Origin: Christensenella sp. UBA1750
GTDB lineage: Bacteria > Bacillota > Clostridia > Christensenellales > UBA1750
DNA length: 17,945 bases
Direction of reading: 5' to 3'
Assembly (NCBI GenBank): GCA_002315655.1
Contig: DCHO01000052.1
Location: 1-17,945, forward strand
Shown here in pieces: positions 6,478-13,521 of the stretch (position 1 is its first letter; every line of letters starts with the position of its first letter). A program made the position numbers and the translations under genes. The notes under the pieces were generated by a model. The model saw only the letters and a list, made by a program, of their open reading frames with translations. It searched no databases and was not told the origin of the DNA.

Positions 6478-7329
6478 TTATTGAACCTCGGCGATGAGGC
6501 CTTTTAAGGCGTTGGCGGCGACGGTGAACTTGTCCGCGCCGGTGCCGGGGATGCTTGCGTTGTTGGAAAGGTGAGGTTCGATGGAGGCAAAGCCCTTAAA
6601 ATCCGCCTTGGCCAGCTCGGAGAGGATGTACTTTACGCACCCGTCGCCCTGCCCTGCGGGGCGGTGCGCATCGGAGACCAGATGGTTGCCGGTGTCCAGC
6701 TTCGCCTTCTTTTCGGTGTAGACGGAATCCTTGATGTGCATATATGTGATGTAGTCTTTGAGCATGGCGAAGGCTTCCTTATTGTCCACGCCGCACTGCA
6801 CGAAGTTGGAGGGGTCGTAAGTACAGAGGATTTCGCCGGGGAAGGCCTTGAGGATTTCCAGACATCTTTGCGGCTCGTCGCCGTAGATGAACTTCTCGTT
6901 TTCGTGCAGGAGCTGAACGCCGCTTCCTTTGTTGGCCTCCACAAAGGCGGAAAGGCGGGCAAACACTTCATCCTTGTACTGCGAAGGGTCGTCGCCCTCG
7001 GGAATGTAGAAGGAGAACATACGGATGTACTTGGTGTGCATCTCATGTGCCACCTCGATGGAGCGCTTGAACTCGTCCAAGTGCGGGGCAAATTCCTCGC
7101 TGATCTTGATCTTGCCAAAGGGAGTGCCCAGTGCGGACACGCCAAAGCCCCGATCGTTCATGCGGGCATAGACTTCCTTGGCTTCTTGGGGGGTGAACTT
7201 ACTGATGTTCTTATTGTCAATGACGCGGGTTTCGATGTTGAAAATGCCAAGGCCTTCCATGACATCCATCTGCTTGTCCAGCATGGGGTCGATCTCGTCT
7301 CCGAAACCTGTCAGTATAAATTCTGCCAT
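6478..7329 (-). CDS. Sugar phosphate isomerase/epimerase, xylose isomerase-like TIM barrel
   Basis: A 283-aa AP-endonuclease-2-type (IolE/IolI-like) TIM barrel. The four usual metal ligands can be placed: Glu143 in LLHENE, Asp172 in YDPSNF, His198 in YMHIKD and Glu251 in SIEPHL. These proteins isomerise or epimerise keto sugars or inositol derivatives, or act as dehydratases; the exact substrate is not readable. AAGGAGG lies upstream of the ATG. The gene starts 1 nt after the stop of the CE7 esterase, so the two are certainly co-transcribed and probably coupled. It is followed immediately by hairpin array 2, with no classic terminator. Confidence 0.9.
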   Translation of the reverse strand: MAEFILTGFGDEIDPMLDKQMDVMEGLGIFNIETRVIDNKNISKFTPQEAKEVYARMNDRGFGVSALGTPFGKIKISEEFAPHLDEFKRSIEVAHEMHTKYIRMFSFYIPEGDDPSQYKDEVFARLSAFVEANKGSGVQLLHENEKFIYGDEPQRCLEILKAFPGEILCTYDPSNFVQCGVDNKEAFAMLKDYITYMHIKDSVYTEKKAKLDTGNHLVSDAHRPAGQGDGCVKYILSELAKADFKGFASIEPHLSNNASIPGTGADKFTVAANALKGLIAEVQ

Positions 7330-7330
7330 G

Positions 7331-8305
7331 TTATTTGTCCTCCTTCATTTCCATCATGTATTGGAAGGTGATGTCCGAAAGCTGCGGCAGGTGCTCATGC
7401 CCGAAATCGGGATAGAGGACGTGCGTGCGCTTGCAGGTCATGTTGTTGTAGGCGGCAAACTGCGTGGAGGGTGGGCAGGTGGTGTCCAGCAGCCCCGTCA
7501 CCATCTTGATGTCAGCCTTAATCCACGGGGCAAGGTTCACATTGTCAATGTAGCCCAGCTTGTTCCAGATGAAGGCTTCCCGCTCATGCAGGGGATCGTG
7601 ACGGCGGAAGAAGGCGCGCAGCTCGGCGTAGGCATCCACATCCAGATCCATGTCCCACACGCGCTTGTAGTCGCACAGGAAGGGATAGGTGGGCACGGCG
7701 CGGTTCAGGGTCGGTACCAGCGCGGCACAGGCAAGGGTCAGCGCGCCGCCCTGAGAACCGCCGTGAGCGCCCACTTTCGTTTCATCCACATAGGGCAGCT
7801 CCATCACGATCTTTGCCATGGCAGCGGTGTCCAGGAAGACATTGCGGAAATAGAGCTTGTCCGGGTCGGGATCGTCCAGACCGCGGATAATATGGCCGTT
7901 TAAGGTCGTGCCGCGGTAGGAGGTCGTGTCGTCGGAAAGTCCGCCCTGTCCGCGGCAGTCCAGCGCGGCATAGACAAAGCCCTCGGCGACATAGGCCAGC
8001 TTTTCCGTCCAGTCGCCTACGTCCCCGGAATAGCCGTGGAATTGCAGCACCGCCGGGCACTTGCCGGAAATGTTCTTGGGCTTTAGGAACTTGCAGTGGA
8101 CGCGGGAGCCGCCCACGCCGGTGAAGTACAGATCGTAGCAATCGGCGATGGAGGAGGTGAATGTGGAGGGGATGAACTCGGGGGCTAAATCCTGCTTGGC
8201 AAGATCGGCTCTGGCTCTGTCCCAATATTCGTCAAAATCGTTTGGCTTCGGGCTTACACCCTTGTAGGCTTCCAGCTTGGGAAGCGGCATATCGACAACA
8301 GGCAT
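7331..8305 (-). CDS. Acetyl xylan esterase / cephalosporin-C deacetylase, CE7 family
   Basis: A 324-aa alpha/beta-hydrolase of carbohydrate esterase family 7, which removes acetyl groups from small xylo-oligosaccharides and cephalosporin C. The catalytic triad can be placed: Ser184 in GGSQGG, Asp274 in GLLDTTCPPSTQ and His303 in FGHEH. Other family marks are QFHGYSG (oxyanion tyrosine, residue 92), RGQGG (118-122) and a length near the typical 320 aa. There is no signal peptide, so it acts in the cytosol on imported acetylated oligosaccharides, as known CE7 enzymes do. AAAAGGAG precedes the ATG. It lies 36 nt after the mutarotase-like gene and 1 nt before the isomerase gene. Confidence 0.94.
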   Translation of the reverse strand: MPVVDMPLPKLEAYKGVSPKPNDFDEYWDRARADLAKQDLAPEFIPSTFTSSIADCYDLYFTGVGGSRVHCKFLKPKNISGKCPAVLQFHGYSGDVGDWTEKLAYVAEGFVYAALDCRGQGGLSDDTTSYRGTTLNGHIIRGLDDPDPDKLYFRNVFLDTAAMAKIVMELPYVDETKVGAHGGSQGGALTLACAALVPTLNRAVPTYPFLCDYKRVWDMDLDVDAYAELRAFFRRHDPLHEREAFIWNKLGYIDNVNLAPWIKADIKMVTGLLDTTCPPSTQFAAYNNMTCKRTHVLYPDFGHEHLPQLSDITFQYMMEMKEDK

Positions 8306-8341
8306 GGTTGTATGCTCCTTTTAATCTTTTTTGTTGTGATT

Positions 8342-9217
8342 TCAGCAGTCAAACGTCCAAGTGCGAGTCCACTCATAGGATTCCATGGGTTTGATGTTCA
8401 GTGCCACAAAGACCTCGGTGCAGAAGCAGTGCTCCACGCCCCAGATGACGGCGCGGGAGGGCACAAAGGAGTCCTGCTCGGTGACGGACAGCGTGCTGTC
8501 ATCGGCATAGAGCTTCCAGGTGTAGGGCGCGTCCCGCTTCACGTCATTCATGAAAATCATGTAGGGTTCGGTGGGATTGCGGCGCAGGGAAACGATGCCG
8601 TCCCTGCCGTAAATGTTGTCGCCCTTGACCTCGCCATTTTCCAAATTTTCAAAGTATTTGGCCTCCACATGATAGGCGGGGGTCACGGGCTCGCCGCCCA
8701 AAGACAGGAAGTTGTGGTTGTATTCCTCGGCCACAATGTCCTTCTGCCCGTAGTTGGTGAGCTTGGTCGTAATCGTTACGGTGTTTCCGGAGACAGACAC
8801 GGTCTTTTCCTCGCGTCCCGCGATGCCCTGACACAGCGGCATATCGGTCACAAAGGTGACAGAGCTTGCCGTTGCGGTGCAGACGGTGGGGAAGGGACGG
8901 CAGGGCTCGTTCACCATGAAATGAAAGTCCTTGTCGGTCTTCATCAGGTAGCCGTTGCCAAGACGGGGATATTCCTCACCGATTTTTGCCATGTCGCGGG
9001 TTTCCTCAAACTTATATTCGGAGTTAAGGCCCCAACCGCCGGAGGTGCCGCGCTTGGGATCGCGCTGCTCGGGCTCGGCAAACTGGTATTTGCCGTCCAG
9101 CACGATGGAGTTGACGAAGCAGTTCCAGTTGAAGCGGGTGCGGCGATACAGCTCGGAATAGGGCTTTAACACTTCCAATTCCAAGCGGTCGGACTTGATG
9201 GTGATGGTCTCTTTCAT
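8342..9217 (-). CDS. Putative galactose-mutarotase-like (aldose epimerase fold) protein
   Basis: A 291-aa cytosolic protein that I do not firmly recognise. The beta-rich pattern, the GWGLNSEYKF and LGNGYL segments, and AEEYNHNFLSL (about 163-173, with a possible catalytic His168) suggest the galactose-mutarotase-like superfamily, which interconverts sugar anomers or forms domains of carbohydrate enzymes. The C-terminal end WTRTWTFDC is typical of neither a transporter nor an exported protein. I start at the ATG at 9217, preceded by AAAGGAGAG; the longer frame upstream lacks a ribosome binding site and covers the promoter. It is first in the transcription unit with the CE7 esterase and isomerase, which supports a carbohydrate role. 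Confidence 0.6.
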   Translation of the reverse strand: MKETITIKSDRLELEVLKPYSELYRRTRFNWNCFVNSIVLDGKYQFAEPEQRDPKRGTSGGWGLNSEYKFEETRDMAKIGEEYPRLGNGYLMKTDKDFHFMVNEPCRPFPTVCTATASSVTFVTDMPLCQGIAGREEKTVSVSGNTVTITTKLTNYGQKDIVAEEYNHNFLSLGGEPVTPAYHVEAKYFENLENGEVKGDNIYGRDGIVSLRRNPTEPYMIFMNDVKRDAPYTWKLYADDSTLSVTEQDSFVPSRAVIWGVEHCFCTEVFVALNIKPMESYEWTRTWTFDC

Positions 9218-9279
9218 CCTGTTTTCTCTCCTTTTGTTTTTCGCAAAGGGCACATTGTCCCTATATTTTCCTATGTTAC

Positions 9280-9308
9280 AGTGTATCACAAACAAGATGG
9301 GAAGACAA
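9280..9308 (-). promoter_or_regulatory. Candidate promoter of the mutarotase-esterase-isomerase operon
   Basis: On the minus strand, TTGTCT (9303-9308), 17 bp, TACACT (9280-9285): four of six consensus bases in each box. It starts right after the GNAT terminator and lies about 60 nt before the ATG at 9217. No operator was recognised. Confidence 0.4.
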
Positions 9309-9309
9309 C

Positions 9310-9340
9310 AAAAACGCCGAAACAAAAATCGTTTCGGCGC
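9310..9340 (-). terminator. Terminator of the GNAT acetyltransferase gene
   Basis: A perfect 9-bp stem CGCCGAAAC/GTTTCGGCG with a 7-nt loop is followed on the minus strand by five T. It begins 6 nt after the stop codon at 9346. Confidence 0.9.
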
Positions 9341-9345
9341 AAAAA

Positions 9346-9768
9346 TTATTGCTTGGTGAGTTCCTTTATAAAATAGAAGCGTTTGCCCGTGTAGGGGTAC
9401 TCGAACAGGTGAAAGACCTCCTGATAGCCGTGCTTTCTGTAAAACTCCGGTGCCTGAAAGGAGAAGGTGTCCAAGAAACAATACTGCGCGCCCCGAAGCA
9501 AGGCTTCTTCCTCGGCTTTGTGCAGCAACTGACTGCCGATGCCTTGCCCCCGCAACTCCTCACTGACCCACAGATATTTCACGCACAGCCAGTTGCCGAA
9601 GGTCTCCCCGGTGAGCCCGCCCATTTTTACCCCGTTTTCATCCTCATAAAAGATACCGATGGGTACGTCCTGTGACGGCTCCCGGTGTGCGAGGTTGAAT
9701 TTTTTGAGTTCCCGGTGGATTTCCTCAATATCCTGTTCCGTCACGTTGTCGGTCACTCGAAATTCCAT
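9346..9768 (-). CDS. GNAT family N-acetyltransferase
   Basis: A 140-aa GCN5-related acetyltransferase that moves an acetyl group from acetyl-CoA to an amine. The core runs VKYLWVSEELRGQGIGSQLLHKAEEEA, where R-G-Q-G-I-G is the acetyl-CoA pyrophosphate loop. It is followed by AQYCFLDTFSFQAPEFYRKHGYQEV, the usual beta5/alpha4 end. The acceptor is unknown. I start at the ATG at 9768 (MEFRVTDN), preceded by GGAAGGG; an in-frame extension to 9828 has no ribosome binding site. It is a single gene, divergent from SRAP and ended by its own terminator. Confidence 0.88.
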   Translation of the reverse strand: MEFRVTDNVTEQDIEEIHRELKKFNLAHREPSQDVPIGIFYEDENGVKMGGLTGETFGNWLCVKYLWVSEELRGQGIGSQLLHKAEEEALLRGAQYCFLDTFSFQAPEFYRKHGYQEVFHLFEYPYTGKRFYFIKELTKQ

Positions 9769-9799
9769 GCGTATCCCTTCCTTCGTTTTTGTCCGTACC

Positions 9800-9828
9800 A
9801 TTCTACCACATTTTTCCCGGAGGCGCAA
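9800..9828 (-). promoter_or_regulatory. Candidate promoter of the GNAT gene
   Basis: A TAGAAT -10 (9800-9805, five of six) lies 17 bp from a weak TTGCGC -35 (9823-9828). It is 31 nt before the start codon. Confidence 0.4.
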
Positions 9829-9908
9829 ATGAAAACTCTACGCCCTGTGGGCGGATTTGGCAGTAGCTTTCTGTTACACTGAAAATTGAAGGGAGAGGGA
9901 AAAAAGCG

Positions 9909-9937
9909 TTGAGAATCGGGAAAATCTGTGGTATTCT
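9909..9937 (+). promoter_or_regulatory. Candidate promoter of the SRAP gene
   Basis: TTGAGA (9909-9914), 17-bp spacer, TATTCT (9932-9937), about 21 nt before the GTG start. No LexA-like palindrome was seen, so SOS control is not supported. Confidence 0.5.
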
Positions 9938-9958
9938 AAGGGCTGGGGGTGATTTTCC

Positions 9959-10573
9959 GTGTGCGGCAGATACAACCTGTCAGGGCGCATCGAGTTTGAA
10001 GAGCTCATCGAGCTGCTGGAAGAAATCCGGGACAGAACTTGGGAATTGCCCGTCAAGACCTACGGCGAGGTGTTTCCGGGGGACTGCGTGCCGGTGCTGG
10101 CGAACAATCGCAAAATGGAGCCTTCCGGCTTTGCGATGCACTGGGGCTACACGTTATCCGGAAAATCCGATCTGCTCATCAACGCCCGCAGCGAGACCGC
10201 CGCCGAAAAGCCGCTGTTTGCAAGCGGAATGGAGGGCAAAAGGTGCCTGATTCCCGCCTCCGACTATTTTGAGTGGGAAAAGCGCGGGAAAGAAAAGATC
10301 AGGTATTCCATCGCGCCCACTCGCCCCGGCGGATTTTATCTCGCGGGCATTTACCGCATGGAGCAGGGGCAGCCCCGGTTCGTGATCCTGACCCGCGAAC
10401 CTGCGGAGAACATCGCCTTCATTCACAACCGGATGCCCGTGATTCTGCCCGTGGAGGCAAAAGGCGACTGGCTCAATCTCAACTACAAGGCAAACGAGGT
10501 GCTGGACAGCGCGACCACTTCCGTGACTTATCGCAAGGTCGCGGGGGATGAGCAGCTCCGGCTGGATTTTTGA
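9959..10573 (+). CDS. SRAP (SOS response-associated) abasic-site protein, YedK/HMCES family
   Basis: A 204-aa protein that forms a covalent thiazolidine crosslink to abasic sites in single-stranded DNA, protecting them during replication. The start is a GTG at 9959, because the second residue must be the catalytic cysteine (MCGRY) left free after Met removal. The other active-site residues fit YedK: Asn75 in NARSET, Glu105 in SDYFEW and His156 in HNRMPVIL. GGGGGTGA lies upstream as ribosome binding site. It is a single gene with a good terminator (10595-10624), convergent with tRNA-Leu. Family members are often stand-alone, as here. Confidence 0.95.
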   Translation: MCGRYNLSGRIEFEELIELLEEIRDRTWELPVKTYGEVFPGDCVPVLANNRKMEPSGFAMHWGYTLSGKSDLLINARSETAAEKPLFASGMEGKRCLIPASDYFEWEKRGKEKIRYSIAPTRPGGFYLAGIYRMEQGQPRFVILTREPAENIAFIHNRMPVILPVEAKGDWLNLNYKANEVLDSATTSVTYRKVAGDEQLRLDF

Positions 10574-10594
10574 ATATTGCAGAAATTTCTCAGC

Positions 10595-10624
10595 AAACCG
10601 CGGAACTTTTCGTCCGTGGTTTTC
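10595..10624 (+). terminator. Terminator of the SRAP gene
   Basis: A 10-bp stem AAACCGCGGA/TCCGTGGTTT (one G.U) with an 8-nt loop and a short T run. It is only 21 nt after the stop and upstream of the opposing tRNA terminator. Confidence 0.65.
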
Positions 10625-10646
10625 GTCATGTAGGGCATACGGGTAC

Positions 10647-10679
10647 AAAAAAGCGGCTCGGAGTTTCCTCCAAACCGCT
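10647..10679 (-). terminator. Terminator of tRNA-Leu
   Basis: The minus-strand RNA folds as AGCGG-UUU-GGAG-GAAA-CUCC-GAG-CCGCU and then a U run. It is a two-part stem with a GAAA tetraloop. The first base of the stem is the A of the tRNA's own CCA end. Confidence 0.8.
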
Positions 10680-10765
10680 GGTGCCGAAAGTGGGGGTCGA
10701 ACCCACACGGTGTCGCCACCACGGGATTTTGAGTCCCGCACGTCTGCCAATTCCATCATTTCGGC
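10679..10765 (-). tRNA. tRNA-Leu(CAA)
   Basis: An 87-nt class II tRNA with CCA encoded. The acceptor stem is GCCGAAA/TTTCGGC. The D-loop contains AATTGGCAGAC. The anticodon arm is CGGGA-CTCAAAA-TCCCG with anticodon CAA. A long variable arm GGTG-GCGA-CACC and a T-arm GTGGG-TTCGACC-CCCAC complete it. It reads UUG leucine codons. Its promoter lies at 10780-10808 and its terminator directly adjoins the 3' end. Confidence 0.97.
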
Positions 10766-10779
10766 AAATAACAGAATGT

Positions 10780-10808
10780 AGTATAACATGAATTACACCG
10801 TTTGGCAA
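10780..10808 (-). promoter_or_regulatory. Sigma-A promoter of tRNA-Leu
   Basis: On the minus strand, TTGCCA (10803-10808), 17-bp spacer, TATACT (10780-10785): five of six consensus bases in each box. It places the transcript start a few bases before G1 at 10765. It lies within the 5' leader of the divergent sigma factor gene. Confidence 0.8.
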
Positions 10809-10848
10809 TAGAAAAATCCAAATTTCAGGCAAAGAGGAGAGAAAAACC

Positions 10849-11448
10849 TTGGAACTGGAAATTATGCGGCTGAAAAAAGCCGGGCGGGGGGATGAAAGAG
10901 CCTTTGAAGCGCTGATGACCCCGCACTTGGACACCGTTTATCGGGTGTGTCTGCGCCTCATGGGAAACGAGAAGGACGCGGAGGACTGCGCCCAGGAAAC
11001 CCTGCTTCGGGTGTGGACGTCGCTGTCCTCCTTCCGCGGGCAGGCGAAGTTTTCCACATGGGTTTATCGCATTGCGGTGAACCTGTGCTTAGACGAGCTG
11101 CGCAAGCGCAGACGGCAGCAGGCGGATTCGCTGGAAGAAATGAAGGAGTCGGGCTTTGACGTGCCCGATGGGAGCAGCGACGCGCAGAGCCTTGCGGAGC
11201 AGAAGGAGACTCGGCAGGTCATCACCCGGGTACTCAATCGCCTGTCCGACGAGCACCGCACCATGCTTGTGCTTCGGGATGTGCAGGGCTTTTCCTATGA
11301 GGAGATCGCGGAAATGCTGTCCCTCCCGCTCAACACCGTGAAATCACGCATTTCCCGCGCCAGATCGAATTTTTGTAAGGAATTTCGCGAGGAAGCGGAA
11401 CAAAACGGAGATTTGTTCGGTCAAATGAGCAGAAAAAAGGAGGGATAA
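10849..11448 (+). CDS. ECF-type RNA polymerase sigma factor
   Basis: A 199-aa extracytoplasmic-function sigma factor. Region 2 spans about residues 20-88 (HLDTVYRVCLRLMGNEKDAEDC, then AKFSTWVYRIAVNLCLDELRKR). Region 4 spans about 130-180 (LSDEHRTMLVLRD, FSYEEIAEMLSLPLNTVKSR), the helix-turn-helix for the -35 box. The start is a TTG at 10849, nine nt after GAGGAG; the first in-frame ATG would remove the spacing to this site. It overlaps by expression with the next gene: its stop is 1 nt before the anti-sigma ATG, which is the classic sigma/anti-sigma operon. The target promoters are unknown; I saw no clear autoregulatory ECF promoter upstream. Confidence 0.93.
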   Translation: MELEIMRLKKAGRGDERAFEALMTPHLDTVYRVCLRLMGNEKDAEDCAQETLLRVWTSLSSFRGQAKFSTWVYRIAVNLCLDELRKRRRQQADSLEEMKESGFDVPDGSSDAQSLAEQKETRQVITRVLNRLSDEHRTMLVLRDVQGFSYEEIAEMLSLPLNTVKSRISRARSNFCKEFREEAEQNGDLFGQMSRKKEG

Positions 11449-11449
11449 C

Positions 11450-12688
11450 ATGAATTGCGAGAGCATCAGAGCCTATATCGAAAGCTATCTGGACGGCACC
11501 TTAACGCCGCTGGAAGCGCAGATCATCGAGGAACACATCAAAGACTGCCCAGAATGTAAGGGCGAGCTTAAGGAGCTTTCCGCCCTCCGGCACGGCCTCA
11601 ATCACCTAAACGATGACGTGACCGCGCCGGATGACCTCATGGAAAAGGCCATGGAAAAAATCCGCGCAGAGAAAAAGCGGAAGCGCAGAAAGCCGATTTA
11701 CTGGGTTTCCGGCAGCATCGCCGCCGCCGTGTGCCTCATCATCGCGCTGCCGCTGCTGGCGGGCGGCATGGGAAGGAGCAGTTCCAAGGCCGCAACGCCC
11801 ATGGCCGCGCCGGATATGTATTCCTATTCCACGACGGAAAGCGCCGCGGCGGGCATTGCCAACGATGACGACTATGACATCAAAGCAGATTACGCCGAGG
11901 ATGAATGGGTGATGGAGGAGCCGGCACCGGCGGAAGAGGATGACAAAGCGGACGAAGAAACGGCGGATGCCGGCGTTTACGGGCTGAAAATCATCCGCAC
12001 GGCCTACATTGATCTGAATACCGAGAACTACGACGCCGACATGGAAGCTCTCAAAGCCTTGGTTGCGCAGTTCGGCGGCTACATTACCTCCAATCAGGAG
12101 TCCGGCAGCGAAGCGTACAGCAATGCCTACGATTACGCCTCCCGCTGGTGCTCGCTCACCGTCCGCGTGCCCGTGGAAAACCTGGACGCCTTTACGGAAC
12201 AGGCCAAGCTCGTGGGCATCGTCACCGCCTCCGGCATTGACGAAACCGATGTGACCGCGCAGTATTCTGACACCGCCCGGCAGCTTGCCTCCTATCAGGC
12301 GCAGTACGAAAAGGTGCAGGGCTTCATGGAGCGGGCGCAGACGGTCTCCGAGCTGATGGAGATTGAGAGTGAGCTTTCCCGTTTGCAGCGCACCATCGAG
12401 GACTTGCAGGGCGACATCAACCGTTGGGACAGCCGCATTAACTATTCCACCGTGAGCATTACGGTCAATGAAGTGAAACGTGCCCTGTCCAATGACCCCA
12501 CCTTCGGAGAGAGGATGCGCATTTCCCTCCAAAACGGCTGGGACAGTTTCTGTGACGGCGCGAAGAATTTCGCGGTGAACCTCTACGGTGCCATCCCCTT
12601 TATCGCGGCGTGGCTCATTGGACTTGGAATTGCGGGGCTTATCGTGTGGCTCATCGTTCGGCGCATCCGCAGAAAAAAGATGCAGTAA
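11450..12688 (+). CDS. Membrane anti-sigma factor with zinc-finger and DUF4349 domains
   Basis: A 412-aa membrane protein. The N-terminal anti-sigma zinc finger (ZAS/zf-HC2) carries His29-x3-Cys33-x2-Cys36 (HIKDCPEC) plus Cys3, and should hold the sigma factor in the cytoplasm. A first membrane helix spans about 83-105. An acidic linker follows, then a DUF4349 domain (about 170-400) that begins near LKIIRTAYIDLNTEN and contains a coiled-coil stretch around VSELMEIESELSRLQRTIED. A second membrane helix is at about 381-403 with a basic tail. The middle is thus probably outside the cell and may sense an envelope signal (inference). AAGGAGGG overlaps the sigma stop region. No clear terminator follows. 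Confidence 0.9.
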   Translation: MNCESIRAYIESYLDGTLTPLEAQIIEEHIKDCPECKGELKELSALRHGLNHLNDDVTAPDDLMEKAMEKIRAEKKRKRRKPIYWVSGSIAAAVCLIIALPLLAGGMGRSSSKAATPMAAPDMYSYSTTESAAAGIANDDDYDIKADYAEDEWVMEEPAPAEEDDKADEETADAGVYGLKIIRTAYIDLNTENYDADMEALKALVAQFGGYITSNQESGSEAYSNAYDYASRWCSLTVRVPVENLDAFTEQAKLVGIVTASGIDETDVTAQYSDTARQLASYQAQYEKVQGFMERAQTVSELMEIESELSRLQRTIEDLQGDINRWDSRINYSTVSITVNEVKRALSNDPTFGERMRISLQNGWDSFCDGAKNFAVNLYGAIPFIAAWLIGLGIAGLIVWLIVRRIRRKKMQ

Positions 12689-12703
12689 ATTGTATTTTCC
12701 CTA

Positions 12704-12734
12704 TTGACTGTAACGCAACGTCATAGTGTATTCT
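12704..12734 (+). promoter_or_regulatory. MerR-type promoter/operator with 19-bp spacer
   Basis: TTGACT (12704-12709) and TATTCT (12729-12734) are 19 bp apart, two more than optimal. The spacer holds an imperfect dyad: TGTAACG (12709-12715) and CGTCATA (12719-12725) flank CAA, matching at five of seven positions. This is the layout used by MerR activators that twist DNA, so autoregulation of the following gene is likely. Confidence 0.65.
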
Positions 12735-12760
12735 GAATCTGTCAGAAGGGAGGAAGCAGG

Positions 12761-13480
12761 ATGACGGTGAAGGAGTTAAGCCGGCTTTCCAGCGTGACGG
12801 TGCGAACCCTGCACTATTATGACGAGATCGGGCTGCTGAAACCCGAAAGGGTGACGGAGGCGGGCTATCGGCTCTACGGCAGGGAAAGCGCGGCAAGGCT
12901 GCAGCTCATTTTGCTGCTGCGGGAGCTGGAATTTCCATTAAAAGACATCAAAATCATGCTGTCTGCGTCCTCTTTCGACATGAAAACCGCGTTGCGCACG
13001 CAGATTTCTCTGCTGGAACGCAAAAAAGAGCATCTGGACGGCCTGATCGTCCACGCAAAACAGTTGATGGAGCGTGAAAATGTCATGGATTTTAAGGCAT
13101 ACGACAAACAAAAGCTGAAAGACTACGAACAGCAGGCGAAAAAGAACTGGGGAAACACGGAAGCGTATCGGGAATACGAGTGGAAGACCCACGATCAGGG
13201 CGATGCGGCAAAGGAAAACGCCGCCGACGGGCTGATGGCGATTTTCGCGCAAATGGGCGAAATTCGAGACAAATCCCCCGCCTCCCCCGAAGCGCAGGAA
13301 AAAGTGAAGACCTTGCAGGACTACATCTCCGCGCACTTTTACACCTGCACCAAGCAGATTCTCTCCGGCCTCGGGCAGATGTACGTTTCCGGCGGCGAAA
13401 TGACGGAAAACATCGACAAAGCGGGTGGATATGGCACCGCATCCTTTTTCGCAGAAGCCATCAAAATTTATTGCAAATAA
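12761..13480 (+). CDS. MerR family transcriptional regulator with TipAS domain
   Basis: A 239-aa regulator. Residues 1-70 form the MerR winged helix (VKELSRLSSVTVRTLHYYDE, then GYRLYG). A dimerising coiled coil spans about 75-110. A TipAS-type effector domain spans about 115-235, with EYEWKTHDQGDAAKE and the C-terminal AGGYGTASFFAEAIKIYC. In TipA/Mta-like proteins this domain binds thiopeptides or other drugs and activates efflux or resistance genes, but the ligand here is not known. GGGAGG lies upstream of the ATG. No obvious target gene is adjacent on the same strand, so it may mainly regulate itself and distant genes. It ends in a terminator shared with SpoVT. Confidence 0.93.
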   Translation: MTVKELSRLSSVTVRTLHYYDEIGLLKPERVTEAGYRLYGRESAARLQLILLLRELEFPLKDIKIMLSASSFDMKTALRTQISLLERKKEHLDGLIVHAKQLMERENVMDFKAYDKQKLKDYEQQAKKNWGNTEAYREYEWKTHDQGDAAKENAADGLMAIFAQMGEIRDKSPASPEAQEKVKTLQDYISAHFYTCTKQILSGLGQMYVSGGEMTENIDKAGGYGTASFFAEAIKIYCK

Positions 13481-13484
13481 GCGC

Positions 13485-13521
13485 AAAAACAGAGCAGAGA
13501 ACGAATCCCTGCTCTGTTTTT
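13485..13521. terminator. Bidirectional terminator between MerR and SpoVT
   Basis: AAAAACAGAGCAG pairs perfectly with CTGCTCTGTTTTT around an 11-nt loop, giving a U run on both strands. It serves the MerR gene (stop at 13480) and SpoVT (stop at 13522). Confidence 0.92.

Noticed and set aside
9909..9937. A LexA box in front of SRAP
   Set aside because: No GAAC-N4-GTTC-like palindrome was found, despite the family's SOS-associated name.
10780..10787. A plus-strand -10 (TATAAC) for the sigma gene overlapping the tRNA -10
   Set aside because: The matching -35 at 17 bp is poor, so the box is better explained by the tRNA promoter on the other strand.
10154..10789. A 211-codon minus-strand frame across SRAP and the tRNA
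   Set aside because: It runs through the tRNA-Leu gene and two terminators and is antisense to the well-supported SRAP gene.
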